Source: Scytonema sp. UIC 10036 (lineage in GTDB: Bacteria; Cyanobacteriota; Cyanobacteriia; Cyanobacteriales; Nostocaceae). From it: DNA of 64,000 nucleotides. The stretch is taken from contig NZ_WJFC01000057.1 of NCBI RefSeq assembly GCF_009725235.1, forward strand, positions 1 through 64,000, given 5' to 3'. A model generated the notes under the pieces. It was given only the letters and a program-made list of their open reading frames with translations, searched no databases and had not been told where the DNA came from. This document shows, in pieces, positions 28,121 to 38,152 of this stretch (within the stretch, counting starts at the first letter, position 1; each line of letters opens with the position of its first letter). Both the position numbers and the translations under genes were made by a program.

Positions 28121-29113
28121 ATGAATTGGTTTTTTTCTGCGCTGGGAGTTCTTCTTGCACTACTGACGGTGTTGCTCGCGTTGTATCTCATGACTGCGAG
28201 GCGTTATCAATCATCTAACTCCGTAGCCAATTCCTATGACCAATGGACTGAAGACGGTATTCTAGAGTTCTACTGGGGCGAACATATCCACTTAGGTCAT
28301 TATGGTTCACCTCCGCAAAGGAAAGATTTTCTAGCTGCTAAATCTGACTTTGTACATGAAATGGTGCGTTGGGGTGGTTTCGATAAATTACCCCCTGGTA
28401 CCACTGTCTTAGACGTTGGCTGTGGAATTGGGGGTAGCAGTCGCATTTTGGCACGGGATTACGGATTTGCAGTCACAGGTATTACTATCAGTCCCCAACA
28501 AGTCCAACGCGCCCAGCAGTTAACTTCTCAAGAACTGGATGTAAAGTTTCTTGTGGATGATGCTATGGCACTTTCTTTCCCAGATGCTAGTTTTGATGTA
28601 GTTTGGTCGATTGAAGCTGGACCACATATGCCAGATAAGGCCATTTTTGCCAGAGAGTTGATGCGGGTGGTAAAGCCGGGTGGAGTCATGGTTTTAGCCG
28701 ACTGGAATCAAAGAGACGATCGCCAAAATCCGCTCAATTTTTGGGAGAAACCGGTAATGCGACAACTCCTAGATCAGTGGTCTCATCCCGCTTTTTCCAG
28801 CATTGAAGGCTTTTCCGAGCTTTTGGTAGCGACGGGATTGGTCGAAGGGAAAGTGATGACGGCAGACTGGACTGAACAAACACTTCCTTCTTGGCTAGAT
28901 TCCATTTGGCAAGGAGTGGCTCGACCAGAGGGATTAGTGCGTTTTGGTCTATCTGGTTTCATGAAATCTCTGCGAGAAGTACCTACCCTGCTACTGATGC
29001 GGCTTGCATTCGGCACGGGACTCTGCCGATTCGGGATGTTCCGCACTTTCCGAGCTAACTCGTTGCCAAAATCAACAGAGCAGACAGTTTGCATTGAAAC
29101 TGCTCAAATTTGA
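28121..29113 (+). CDS. MPBQ/MSBQ methyltransferase (tocopherol/plastoquinone pathway)
   Basis: This 330-residue enzyme closely resembles Synechocystis Sll0418, which methylates 2-methyl-6-phytyl- or solanesyl-benzoquinol with S-adenosylmethionine. An N-terminal membrane helix (LGVLLALLTVLLALYLM) is followed by SNSVANSYDQWTEDGILEFY and WGEHIHLGHYG. The SAM-binding loop is VLDVGCGIGGSS (96-107), and ITISPQQVQRA and WSIEAGPHMPDKA are family-specific. The C-terminal ~30 residues are hydrophobic and basic, as in the family, consistent with envelope or thylakoid anchoring. It is monocistronic and divergent from the exoprotein gene. The assignment is by strong remembered similarity. Confidence 0.9.
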   Translation: MNWFFSALGVLLALLTVLLALYLMTARRYQSSNSVANSYDQWTEDGILEFYWGEHIHLGHYGSPPQRKDFLAAKSDFVHEMVRWGGFDKLPPGTTVLDVGCGIGGSSRILARDYGFAVTGITISPQQVQRAQQLTSQELDVKFLVDDAMALSFPDASFDVVWSIEAGPHMPDKAIFARELMRVVKPGGVMVLADWNQRDDRQNPLNFWEKPVMRQLLDQWSHPAFSSIEGFSELLVATGLVEGKVMTADWTEQTLPSWLDSIWQGVARPEGLVRFGLSGFMKSLREVPTLLLMRLAFGTGLCRFGMFRTFRANSLPKSTEQTVCIETAQI

Positions 29114-29179
29114 AAAAGCAAAAACACTATGGTTCAGACCCTAATTTAGGTTAGCTATTGAACGTAAGTCCTAAGCAAT

Positions 29180-30775
29180 TCAAAAATCAAAGGTTGTGCG
29201 AATCACCCCCACGTACTGAGTATCATTTCTGCTATTATTTTCTGGGTTAAGAATCACCCAGAAACCAGGAGTTACTGAAATGTTGTCATTTAAACGCCAG
29301 CGATAGAATGCTTCAATGTGGTAAGAGCGATCGCTATCTTTACGAACATCGCTGCTAGAAACGCGTGGTGGTAACCCAAAGAGGACTCCTGGTAAATTGC
29401 CTTTGCCGCCGACATCTGGAAAAGACAAACCGATAGCCCCATACCAGGCATTGGCATTGTCACCACTTCTGACAAACAGTGAATCCGTGCCACCAGTTCC
29501 ATTGGAAATATCGCTGAAACCCGAGTTTTTAGCATTTGCCCAGATATATCCACCCCAAGCATGGATTTGAAAGTTTGGTGAAAAGCGATAGTATCCCTGC
29601 GCCCCTACTATATTATTAGAAGTCGCAATGTTGTTTCCAAAGGGAGAATTTGCCAAGGCACTACCCGTTCCACCGATGACACTGGTTGTTCCACTGGGGT
29701 TATACCCGTGGGAGTAAGCAACACCAAGCGCACCTTGTTTGCCATAATACATTAAATGTGCTAGTGCATTGTATCCACCATTGAATAACCCATTTTTATC
29801 AGATGAAACATTGGGATTATTTGCCAAATAGCCTAATGTCAAAGTTAAATCTTCGGTGAACTTCCAGTTAACAGCCGCACCGCCACCGCCTCGTCGGAAG
29901 ATGGGATTGTATTGCCCAAATAATGATGGAACGCCATTACCATCATCTGCGATACTAGGAGGAGTCACTGTTTCTGTAATATCTGTATAGCCTATACCTG
30001 TGGGTCCAACAACAAAAGAAACAGAGTCACTGACCGGAAAGTAATAGCGGACGTGAGGAATACTGACTGTATTATTACTGTTAGTATCAAAATTCAGCCG
30101 CGTCATACCTGTACCCGTGACTGAAGCGATTTGACTTGTACCATTAGAATTTAAGAAATTGCCAAACTCCAGACGAACCCGTAATAAATCTTTACCCGTA
30201 AAACTGCTTTCAAAGTTCAGACGTCCTCGATCTGCAAAATAAACTTCCGAGCGATCGCCGTTACCACCCACGCTACCGCCAAAAGTATCGCTGATAGCAG
30301 TAATAATTTGGGCATTTAACTTAGTCGTTGTAGAAAATTGTTGTGCTTCCAGTGTTGCAGTCCGTGCTTCAAGTACATCCACCCGCCCGCGTAAAGTTGT
30401 TAATTCCGCCGTAAATTCTGTTTGCAACTTTTGCAGCATAGCTAAGTCTTCCTTGCTAACTAGTTCGCCAGTACTGGTTGCAAGTAACTCAGCAATCCTG
30501 TTCATACAAGTATTTAAACCAGCAGCAAACTCATAACGACTGAGAGCACGGTTACCGCGATAGGTAGAGTCAGGATAACCCGCAATACAGCCGTAGCGTT
30601 CCACTAACGATTGCAATGCCTGAAATGCCCAATCAGTTGGTTGGACATCAGAAAGTTCAGAAACAGAAGTGACTTGTCCCTGCAAATTTCTAGAATTCTC
30701 TTCTAAAGGTGCTGCCCAGACGGATGGACATATTAACAACATCAAGGGAAAGGTGTATAAAATTTTTTTAAGCAT
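29180..30775 (-). CDS. SLH/OprB-type outer-membrane porin
   Basis: This 531-residue protein has a signal peptide (ILYTFPLMLLICPSVWA), an SLH domain (about 45-95; DVQPTDWAFQALQSLVERYG, then YRGNRALSRYEFAAGLN), a coiled coil (about 100-150) and a C-terminal OprB-like beta-barrel ending YVGVIRTTFDF with a terminal aromatic. This is the standard layout of cyanobacterial major porins (SomA/B, 'iron uptake porin'). The SLH domain binds peptidoglycan-linked polysaccharide while the barrel carries small solutes. It lies downstream of the sugar transporter genes on the same strand and could be their outer-membrane entry. Substrate selectivity is not readable. Confidence 0.9.
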   Translation of the reverse strand: MLKKILYTFPLMLLICPSVWAAPLEENSRNLQGQVTSVSELSDVQPTDWAFQALQSLVERYGCIAGYPDSTYRGNRALSRYEFAAGLNTCMNRIAELLATSTGELVSKEDLAMLQKLQTEFTAELTTLRGRVDVLEARTATLEAQQFSTTTKLNAQIITAISDTFGGSVGGNGDRSEVYFADRGRLNFESSFTGKDLLRVRLEFGNFLNSNGTSQIASVTGTGMTRLNFDTNSNNTVSIPHVRYYFPVSDSVSFVVGPTGIGYTDITETVTPPSIADDGNGVPSLFGQYNPIFRRGGGGAAVNWKFTEDLTLTLGYLANNPNVSSDKNGLFNGGYNALAHLMYYGKQGALGVAYSHGYNPSGTTSVIGGTGSALANSPFGNNIATSNNIVGAQGYYRFSPNFQIHAWGGYIWANAKNSGFSDISNGTGGTDSLFVRSGDNANAWYGAIGLSFPDVGGKGNLPGVLFGLPPRVSSSDVRKDSDRSYHIEAFYRWRLNDNISVTPGFWVILNPENNSRNDTQYVGVIRTTFDF

Positions 30776-31055
30776 AAACAGTTCTAATTTGTATTATGTA
30801 AAAGCCAACTCTATGAAATAGCAAGCCCAATACTTGTCGGTTAAACCTAAAAATGCGAAAACACGTAGGAACGAAACCCAACACTTACAGACATTTGTTG
30901 AATTTTCTCACTTATCCCGCGCAACCCTCTCATCTCTTACCTCTGCGTCCTCTGCGTCTCTGCGGTTAAATAAATGATTTCTATGAATGTTAAATATATT
31001 CGGTTCATAGTTAAGATACATGCGCTAAAGCGCTACTACGAACCGAACATATTAG

Positions 31056-32456
31056 TTACATATTTTCTAACTCAATGCCCTTGGTTTCTTTGATAAAGAA
31101 GAGAACGAAAAACAATGAGATAGCTGCTGCAGTTGTATACAAACCATACGCAGCACCCAACCCGAAATATTGCAATATGGGAGGAAATGTTGTGGAAACA
31201 ACAAAATTGGCAATCCATTGCATTGCCGCAGCAATTGAAAGTGCAGCAGCTCGAATCTTGTTATTAAACATTTCTCCCAACAGTACCCAAGTCACTGGAC
31301 CCCAGGAAAAACCGAAGCAAAACACATAAAGGTTGGCTGCTATGAGAGCTATAGTACCTGCAGAGCCAGTGACAGTGGGGTTACCTGCAGCATCAAGTTG
31401 AGCATTCCCAAAAATGGAAGCCATTGTTCCTAAGGTCAAGATCATCCCAAGTGACCCTAGAATGAGTAAGGGCTTGCGACCAAATTTATCCACAAATGCG
31501 ATCGCAATCAGTGTAGTCAGAATATTTACAGCTCCCGTAATCACCGTGATGGTGAGGGAATCTTGTTCGGAAAATCCAACTGCCCGCCACAAAACACTGC
31601 TATAATAGAAAATTACATTAATTCCAACAAATTGCTGAAATACCGACAAAGCTATTCCTATCCAAACAATAGGGAGCAGATTACCGCTTCTTCCTAAAAG
31701 ATCGGAAAACTGAGGCTCGCGCTCTCGCAGCACTGTTTGTCGAATTTCTTCAATTTTCTCGAACACGTTTCCCCCCACAATCTTGGTAAGAACGTTAGCA
31801 GCTTCTGGCTCCCGTCCTTGAGCCACCAAGTACCGAGGAGATTCGGGAATCGTTAAAGCAGCCATTCCATAAAACACGGCAGGCGGAATTTCTGTCCAAA
31901 ACATCCAACGCCAAGCGGCGATTCCAAACAAAAACGGTGATTCAGCTGAACCTGCTGAGACGGCGATAAAGTAATCACATAGCAGAGCAATGAAAATACC
32001 AACTACAATCGCGAGTTGCTGGAGAGAACCCAGTCTTCCCCGCAAATGGGCAGGAGAACACTCTGCAATGTAAGCTGGTGCAATTACGCTAGCAGCACCG
32101 ACTGCTAGCCCACCTAATACTCGCCAAAAAGTAAAATCCCAGATAGTTATGGGAAGCCCAGAGCCAATAGCACTGATAGTAAACAGTACTGAAGCCACCA
32201 CCATAGCCTTGACTCGACCATAGCGATCTGCAATCTTCCCTGCATAAAAGGCTCCTACTGCAGAACCCAACAAGGCTAGTGATACTGCTAAACCAGTTTG
32301 TACGCTATTAGCGTTAAAGTTTTTAGAGAGAGCTGCTACTGCACCATTAATGACAGCAGTATCAAAACCGAATAAAAAGCCGCCGAGGGCAGCAGCACCA
32401 GCAATCAGAATGACGTAATACGTGTTAGCTTTACGACGAGTTGTAGTTGTGGGCAT
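31056..32456 (-). CDS. Sugar porter family MFS transporter
   Basis: This 466-residue, 12-helix inner-membrane symporter of the sugar porter family has the family signatures GGFLFGFDTAVINGA (helix 1), DRYGRVKAM (loop 2-3), PESPRYLVAQGRE (end of helix 6), QQFVGINVIFYY (helix 7) and DKFGRKPLL (loop 8-9). It resembles the Synechocystis glucose transporter GlcP and bacterial inositol/xylose porters. It sits behind the ribose-type ABC genes and ahead of a porin on the same strand. Given the catabolic genes at 38-46 kb, myo-inositol or a hexose are candidate substrates. A heptamer repeat immediately precedes the start codon. Confidence 0.9.
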   Translation of the reverse strand: MPTTTTRRKANTYYVILIAGAAALGGFLFGFDTAVINGAVAALSKNFNANSVQTGLAVSLALLGSAVGAFYAGKIADRYGRVKAMVVASVLFTISAIGSGLPITIWDFTFWRVLGGLAVGAASVIAPAYIAECSPAHLRGRLGSLQQLAIVVGIFIALLCDYFIAVSAGSAESPFLFGIAAWRWMFWTEIPPAVFYGMAALTIPESPRYLVAQGREPEAANVLTKIVGGNVFEKIEEIRQTVLREREPQFSDLLGRSGNLLPIVWIGIALSVFQQFVGINVIFYYSSVLWRAVGFSEQDSLTITVITGAVNILTTLIAIAFVDKFGRKPLLILGSLGMILTLGTMASIFGNAQLDAAGNPTVTGSAGTIALIAANLYVFCFGFSWGPVTWVLLGEMFNNKIRAAALSIAAAMQWIANFVVSTTFPPILQYFGLGAAYGLYTTAAAISLFFVLFFIKETKGIELENM

Positions 32457-32460
32457 AGTA

Positions 32461-32597
32461 ATTTTGGATTTTGGATTTTGGATTTTGGATTTTGGATTTT
32501 AGATTTTGGATTTTAGATTTTGGATTTTGGATTTTGGATTGGGGTCAGAGACCAGGACTTAGAAGTTGGTCACTGGTCACTGGTCACTGGTCACTGT
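32461..32597. repeat. Two heptamer tandem repeats (GGATTTT and GGTCACT)
   Basis: About eleven copies of a GGATTTT-type heptamer (32461-32541) are followed by four copies of GGTCACT (32566-32596). These are short tandemly repeated repetitive sequences typical of filamentous cyanobacteria. They fill the spacer between permease and MFS genes. Confidence 0.9.
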
Positions 32598-32599
32598 TA

Positions 32600-33595
32600 C
32601 TATCTTCTCGAACGTCTGCGGAGGCGATCGATCATTACCGCGACAATAATTACCAGTCCTTTGACGACGAGTTGCCAGAAGTAAGACATATTCAACAAGG
32701 TCAAACCATTGTTGAGAACAGCAATGATTAATGCACCTAACAGTGTTCCGCCAATGGTGCCAATACCGCCTGTAAAACTAGTTCCACCTAAAATAACGGC
32801 AGCGATCGCGTCTAACTCGTAGCCTTGACCTAACATACCAGTGGCACTATAAAGACGGCTAGCACTCATAATTCCTGCCAAGCCTGCTAGCAATCCACTG
32901 ACACCGTAAACAAATAACAATACGCGGTTAACTTTAATACCAGTCAGTCGTGCTGCTCGTTCGTTACCACCAACAGCATAAATTTGTACCCCCAAAACAG
33001 TTTGTCGCAGGACAAACCAAGTAACGGCTACAGTGAGTAGGGCAATGATGACTAACCAGGGAAGGGGACCTAAATAGTTATTACCTATCCAAGCAAAATT
33101 TATGTCGCGGTTAATAACCGTTGTACCGTTAGCAACCAAAAAGGCAGCACCCCGTAAAGCAGTTAGCGAACCTAAGGTGACAATAAACGGTGGTACATCC
33201 AAAAAGGTGATGAGAGCGCCGTTAACTAAGCCTAAAAACAATCCTGTGAGCAACCCAGCAGGTACAGCCGCCCAACCTAAAGCAGGAATTAGCGAGACTA
33301 ACACTGCAACTACAGCCGAAACAGCCAAGATTGACCCAACGGAAAGGTCAATACCTCCTGTGAGAATCACGAAGGTCATTCCCGTTGCCAGCACAATATT
33401 AATTGATGCCTGACGCAATATGTTAACAACATTCCCGACTGTCAGGAAGTTGGGAGAAACGACCGTAAATAAGATGCAGATAAGTAATAATATTGGCAGA
33501 ATCCCTGCAACCTCAAGCAGAGTATTAATCGGTTTGCGCTTGCGTGTTGCATTCTTGCCCACTTTATTATTAACAGGCTTTAAGGTTTGACTCAT
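32600..33595 (-). CDS. Ribose/inositol-type ABC transporter permease (RbsC family)
   Basis: This 331-residue inner-membrane permease of the monosaccharide (CUT2) importer family has about 8-10 hydrophobic segments and the family motifs [61 protein letters not shown] and [20 protein letters not shown]. It overlaps the end of the ATPase gene by 4 bases. Two binding-protein genes lie upstream of the ATPase, so the set would form one importer. CUT2 systems carry ribose, xylose, galactose or myo-inositol; the genomic context favours inositol. The last residues (DRLRRRSRR) are basic, as is usual. Confidence 0.93.
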   Translation of the reverse strand: MSQTLKPVNNKVGKNATRKRKPINTLLEVAGILPILLLICILFTVVSPNFLTVGNVVNILRQASINIVLATGMTFVILTGGIDLSVGSILAVSAVVAVLVSLIPALGWAAVPAGLLTGLFLGLVNGALITFLDVPPFIVTLGSLTALRGAAFLVANGTTVINRDINFAWIGNNYLGPLPWLVIIALLTVAVTWFVLRQTVLGVQIYAVGGNERAARLTGIKVNRVLLFVYGVSGLLAGLAGIMSASRLYSATGMLGQGYELDAIAAVILGGTSFTGGIGTIGGTLLGALIIAVLNNGLTLLNMSYFWQLVVKGLVIIVAVMIDRLRRRSRR

Positions 33596-35144
33596 GATGC
33601 TACTACCTCCGATGCTCCAGTTGCATAGTGCATAATGTTTTCTTGGGTAATTTCTTTCCCAGAGCTGCCATCAAGTTCGCCCACTAACTTTCCTTCCCGC
33701 ATCACTAGGACGCGATCGCTCATCCCAACAATCTCTGGTAGTTCGCTGGAAACCATCAAAGTAGCCACGCCCTGTGCTGCTAACTCGCTCATAATTCGGT
33801 AAATTTCGCTTTTGGACCGATATCTACACCCCGTGTCGGTTCATCCAACATGATGACTCTCGGTTTAATGGCTAACCACCTTGCTAGCAGTAGCTTCTGC
33901 TGATTGCCACCTGAAAGATCCACCGCTCTGATTTCCAAATTAGCGAGCCGGATATTAAAGTTTTCCACTGCTTCTGTAGCCAGCTTATTCACTGAACCCC
34001 AGTTAACAACACCGGCTTTTGCATCCTCCTTAAGTGTGTTGAGGGCAATATTCTTGCGGGAACTCATTTCCAGAAATAAACCCTGGTCTTTGCGGTCTTC
34101 CGGGACGTAACCAATCCCGGCTGCAATGGCATCACTGGGGCTATGAATATCTAATTTGTGACCGTTTAAGAAAACTTCACCACTTGCTTTAGGGTCAGCA
34201 CCAAAAATGAGCCGACACACCTCCGTGCGTCCTGCACCCACCAGCCCTGCTAGTCCGAGAATTTCTCCAGCACGAATTTTAAAACTAGCTGGCTCAATCT
34301 TGCGTCCGTCGCTCATATTTCTGACTTCTAGCACTACCGCACCTGGATTGGTTTGCCGTTGATGCTCGTAAAAGTCTTGCATGGAACGACCCACCATCAT
34401 CTGCACCAATCGCTGTGGAGATATTTCATCCCGTGTTAAACTACCAATGTATTGACCATCGCGCAGTACGCTAATTCGGTCAGCTAGGGCATATATTTCT
34501 TCCATGCGGTGGCTGATGTAGATAATTGCAATGCCATCATTCCGCATTTTGCGAACAATTTCAAACAAACGCTCGGTTTCGCGATCGGACAGTGCGGCGG
34601 TTGGCTCATCCATCACTAAAATGCGGCTTTTATCCTTCAACGCCCGCGCAATTTCTACCTGTTGCTGTTCGGCGATAGACAAAGTACCAACCACATCGTT
34701 AGCTCCAAAGCTAGCTCCAAGGCTTTCTAGCACTTGCTCTGCTTCCAGTTGCATACCTTTGCGGTCTAAAAACTGACCCCGTCGCAACTCGCTACCCATA
34801 AAAATATTTTCGGTAACGGTTAAGTTGGGTGCGACATTCAGTTCTTGATAAATGAGATTAATGCCCGATCTGCGTGCTGTACCCGGATCGGTAATTTTTA
34901 CGGGTTCGCCATTGATGCGAATTTCTCCTTCATCAGCGATGTAAGCCCCAGCCAGGATTTTCATCAAGGTGCTTTTACCCGCCCCGTTCTCACCCATCAG
35001 GGCGTGAACTTCTCCTGGATAAATCGTGAGATTCACGTTTTGGAGAGCAGGTACACCATGAAATCGTTTCGTAATCCCTTGCATTTCCAATACAGGGGTA
35101 GTGGTAGATGCGTGAGGAAACAGGGTTTCAGTGTGGTTGGTCAT
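33592..35144 (-). pseudogene. rbsA: CUT2 sugar ABC ATPase (RbsA type) with a one-base frameshift
   Basis: Two nucleotide-binding domains are encoded. The first has [29 protein letters not shown] and VMDEPTAAL. The second has a degenerate Walker A ([10 protein letters not shown]), [15 protein letters not shown] and [13 protein letters not shown]. Directly after GVDIGPK the frame breaks and ends within six codons. One extra A in the CCAAAAGCG stretch (about 33811-33819) would restore ...[18 protein letters not shown]..., continuing to 33592. The tail ([22 protein letters not shown]) is also open as a separate 66-residue frame whose ATG overlaps the stop as ATGA. Possibilities are an assembly error, a real inactivation, a split protein or minus-one slippage. 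Without the tail the second domain lacks its switch region. Confidence 0.85.
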
Positions 35145-35205
35145 TTGTCATTTGTTATTGGTCATTTGTCAGTGGTCATTTGTCATTTGTTGTTGGTCGT
35201 TGGTA
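35144..35205. repeat. Heptamer-type repeat upstream of the ABC ATPase
   Basis: TCATTTGTCATTTGTTATTG-like degenerate 7-base units between the binding-protein gene and the ATPase start, followed by a second tract of AATCCAA/AATCTAA units at 35300-35338. Confidence 0.8.
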
Positions 35206-35341
35206 AGGGTTTTAAAAACATTTACATTTTGTAATGTGATTGTGTTTATTTCCACCTACCTACTTAGTTGGCTGAAAACAACCTCGTTGAAACTCTTTCA
35301 ATCCAAAATCCAAAATCTAAAATCCAAAATCTAAAATTGTA

Positions 35342-36367
35342 TTACCAGCCTTTGTAAGTACCGACGTTCTCTCTGGTAATTAACTTGACTGGAATTAGAA
35401 TGTTAGGATTGCTGGGTTTTTTGCCATGCAGGATGTTGTTGCCAACCTCAACCGCTTTTTGAGTCATCCCTCTTGGATCTTGAGTCGCAGTTGCAGCATA
35501 GAGACTGTTTTTAGATGCGATCGCTTCGATGGCTTCTGGAGCACCATCAACCCCAACAATGAAAAAGTCTTTGCGTTTTGCTTGACTGGCTGCGAGGTCT
35601 ACTCCAACACCGCTCGGATCGTTAATGGCAAAGACTGCATCTATCTTAGGGAAGGTTGTGAGCAAATCGCTCATCACTCTCAGCCCTCCATCTCTGCTTC
35701 CTTCTGCGTTCTGGTCTTTTGAGAGGACTTTTATACCGGGATTCTTAGACAAGACTTTTTCGCAACCACTGACTCGATCGATCACTGAGGCGACTGGGGG
35801 ACCGTTGACGATGACCACATTACCTTTGCCTTTGAGGCGATCGACAATGTATTGACAACTTACCTCTCCTGCTTGCACGTTATTGGTAGTTACTGTGGCA
35901 TCCACTTCTCCACTAATGGCTGTATCTACCGCAATGACTATCTTACCTGCTTGTCTTGCTTTCTCAACGGCTGGTGTAATTCCCTTACTATCAGCAGCAT
36001 TCAAGATAATGATGTCAGTATCAGCAGCAACGAAATTTTCGATTTGGTTGGTTTGTTGGTTGAGATCGTAGCCACTGGATACCACAGTCACCTTGACATC
36101 ATCACCTCCGATTTTTCTTGCTTCTTTCTCAGCACCTTTCCCCATCAGAACAAAGAAGGGGTTACTTAAATCGCCAAGAGTAACGCCGACAGATTGTAAT
36201 TTTTTGGCATCACCACCATCTTGAGTTTGTACGCTAACGTTGGTAGCAGTGTTGGTATCAGTGTTAGTAGCGGTGTTGTCGTTGGGAGCCGTATTTGTGC
36301 ATCCTACAATAGCACCACTGATGATACTTAATACACTAGTGACAGTTGCAATCCTTTTCACATTCAT
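35342..36367 (-). CDS. CUT2 sugar-binding lipoprotein, copy 1
   Basis: About 341 residues from the ATG at 36367. The frame extends 22 codons further upstream, but those codons (FGFWILDFGFWIL) are heptamer repeat. A lipoprotein signal ends in a lipobox (SGAIVGC). The mature protein is a type I periplasmic sugar-binding fold: VGVTLGDLSNPFFVLMGKG, NQIENFVAADTDIIILNAAD, IVIAVDTAISGEVDATVTTNN, AVFAINDPSGVGVDLAA, IVGVDGAPEAIEA. Ribose-, galactose- and inositol-binding proteins share this layout. It follows a paralogue separated by a heptamer tract and precedes the ATPase. The ligand cannot be told from the sequence. Confidence 0.92.
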   Translation of the reverse strand: MNVKRIATVTSVLSIISGAIVGCTNTAPNDNTATNTDTNTATNVSVQTQDGGDAKKLQSVGVTLGDLSNPFFVLMGKGAEKEARKIGGDDVKVTVVSSGYDLNQQTNQIENFVAADTDIIILNAADSKGITPAVEKARQAGKIVIAVDTAISGEVDATVTTNNVQAGEVSCQYIVDRLKGKGNVVIVNGPPVASVIDRVSGCEKVLSKNPGIKVLSKDQNAEGSRDGGLRVMSDLLTTFPKIDAVFAINDPSGVGVDLAASQAKRKDFFIVGVDGAPEAIEAIASKNSLYAATATQDPRGMTQKAVEVGNNILHGKKPSNPNILIPVKLITRENVGTYKGW

Positions 36368-36382
36368 CTTGCTCCTCAACTT

Positions 36383-36445
36383 TAAATCCAAAATCCAAAA
36401 TCCAAAATCCAAAATCCAAAATCCAAAATCCAAAATCCAAAATCG
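36383..36445. repeat. Heptamer tandem repeat CCAAAAT
   Basis: Eight or nine exact head-to-tail copies of CCAAAAT between the two binding-protein genes. Read from the other strand it is the GGATTTT unit seen at 32461, and it keeps an artificial frame open ahead of copy 1. Confidence 0.92.
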
Positions 36446-36448
36446 GTC

Positions 36449-37468
36449 TTACCAACCTTTGTAGCTACTAAGGTTGTTTCGAGTTACCAACTTAACTGGA
36501 ATTAGAATCGTGGGTATTTCCGGTTTGTCCCCGCGCAGAATATCATTGCCTACCCGAACAGCTTTTTGAGCCATTCCTGCTGGATCTTGAGCAGCCGTTG
36601 CAACAAATAGACTATCTTTGGTAGCCATCGCTTTGACTGCATCTGGTCCTCCATCAACCCCAACAATAAAAAATTCTTTGCGTCTTGCTTGCTGGGCTGC
36701 CAAGTCTGCTCCAATACCACTTTGATCGTTAGTAGCAAAAACAGCATCAATCTTGGGAAAGGTTGTCAGCAAATCGCTCATAACTCTTAGCCCTCCATCC
36801 CGACTTCCTTCTGCGTTCTGGTCTTTAGAGAGTATTTTGATACTGGGATACTTGGATAATGCCTTCTCGCAACCTTTCACTCGCTGGATAACTGAGTCCA
36901 TCGGAATGCTGTTCAGGATAACTACATTGCCTTTACCTTTCAAGCGATCGCCAATATACTGGCAAGCAAGTTCTCCCGCCTGTAGATTATTAGAGCTAAC
37001 CATTGCGTCTACATCTGCATCAACGGCTGCATCCACTGCAATGACAATTTTACCTGCAAGTTTTGCTTTGTCGATCGCTGCTTTAATTCCTCTGTTATCA
37101 ACGGCGCTGAGGATAATTATGTCAGTATCGGCAGCAACGAAATTTTCTATTTGGTTGAATTGCTGGTTTAAGTCAAAGCCGCTAGAAACCACACTAATTC
37201 TGACATCATCACCTCCGATTTTCTTCACTTCTGCCTCAGATCCTCTCCCCATAGCTACAAAGAAGGGATTACCCAAGTCGCCAAGGCTGACGCCAACCGA
37301 GCGCAATTTTACATCCTCATGGCTATCCTTAACTTCTATAACATTGCTACTATTTTGGAAGCCATTTATAGCACTTTCGGTATTTTGAGAGGTTTTTGTA
37401 CAACCTATAACAGTACTGCTAATGAGACCTATTACGCCGACTGCAAGCGAAATTCTTTTCACGTTCAT
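36449..37468 (-). CDS. CUT2 sugar-binding lipoprotein, copy 2
   Basis: This 339-residue paralogue of the preceding gene has a lipoprotein signal (LAVGVIGLISSTVIGC) and the same binding fold with VGVSLGDLGNPFFVAMGRG, FVAADTDIIILSAVDNRG, VFATNDQSGIGADLAAQQ, IVGVDGGPDAVKAM. The two share long identical stretches (DQNAEGSRDGGLRVMSDLLT), so the duplication is fairly recent, but pocket-region residues differ (SSNNLQAGE versus TTNNVQAGE; DQSG versus DPSG). Two binding proteins feeding one permease may broaden ligand range. It appears to be first in the transporter operon. Confidence 0.92.
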   Translation of the reverse strand: MNVKRISLAVGVIGLISSTVIGCTKTSQNTESAINGFQNSSNVIEVKDSHEDVKLRSVGVSLGDLGNPFFVAMGRGSEAEVKKIGGDDVRISVVSSGFDLNQQFNQIENFVAADTDIIILSAVDNRGIKAAIDKAKLAGKIVIAVDAAVDADVDAMVSSNNLQAGELACQYIGDRLKGKGNVVILNSIPMDSVIQRVKGCEKALSKYPSIKILSKDQNAEGSRDGGLRVMSDLLTTFPKIDAVFATNDQSGIGADLAAQQARRKEFFIVGVDGGPDAVKAMATKDSLFVATAAQDPAGMAQKAVRVGNDILRGDKPEIPTILIPVKLVTRNNLSSYKGW

Positions 37469-37737
37469 TTGTATTTAAATAAAGTATGTCAAAAAGCGCC
37501 AGTGGTCACTGGTCACTGTTTTTAACTACAGTTTGTGTTATAAAAGGAGCTAATCTTTCTTTTCTTTGAAGTTACTATTCGTTTATTTTTACAAGTATGC
37601 AAAAATAAACTCCCTTTCTTGAAAGACTTTGACTAAATAAAGAAGGCTATTACTTCTCTATGTCATTCAACTTCTTTCCCTATGGGTATTTAGAGGTGTT
37701 TTCTAAAGTAAATTTTAAATTGCAAAATCTATTATAT

Positions 37738-37810
37738 AGGTTGGGTTGAACCACAGCGAAAACTAACACAATTGTATATTGGTTGGGTTTCGTTCCTCAA
37801 CCCAGGTTAC
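37738..37810. repeat. GTAGGTTGGG palindrome, diverged copy
   Basis: The arms AGGTTGGGTTGAACC and GGTTGGGTTTCGTTCCTCAA...CCCAGGTTAC are recognisable but mutated (CCCAGG in place of CCCAACC), suggesting an older insertion. Confidence 0.65.
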
Positions 37811-38152
37811 AGATTCTGAATTTTTACTTTATCAATCATCTCATAGAGATAATTAACCGATTGTCAGATTAAGTCTAATTTAACAATTTCACAGCTTAAC
37901 CTTAAATTGCATTCACAAAATTTAACAGCACGCTAGGTAAATATTCTATTGTCAATTGGAATTTTGGTGGCTGTGAATTTGTAGTACAGTAATCAATCTG
38001 AAAATCCTTCTACCTTGTTTTCAGACTTAACCCAATTATAGTTGCTAAATGCACTTAATTGTTATACAAAGTCGCTCAAGCTAGTTTTTTAATATATTGT
38101 TACATTAAACAAATTTTAGCAAAAACTAACTTTTCTTTTGACTGGTTACGCT

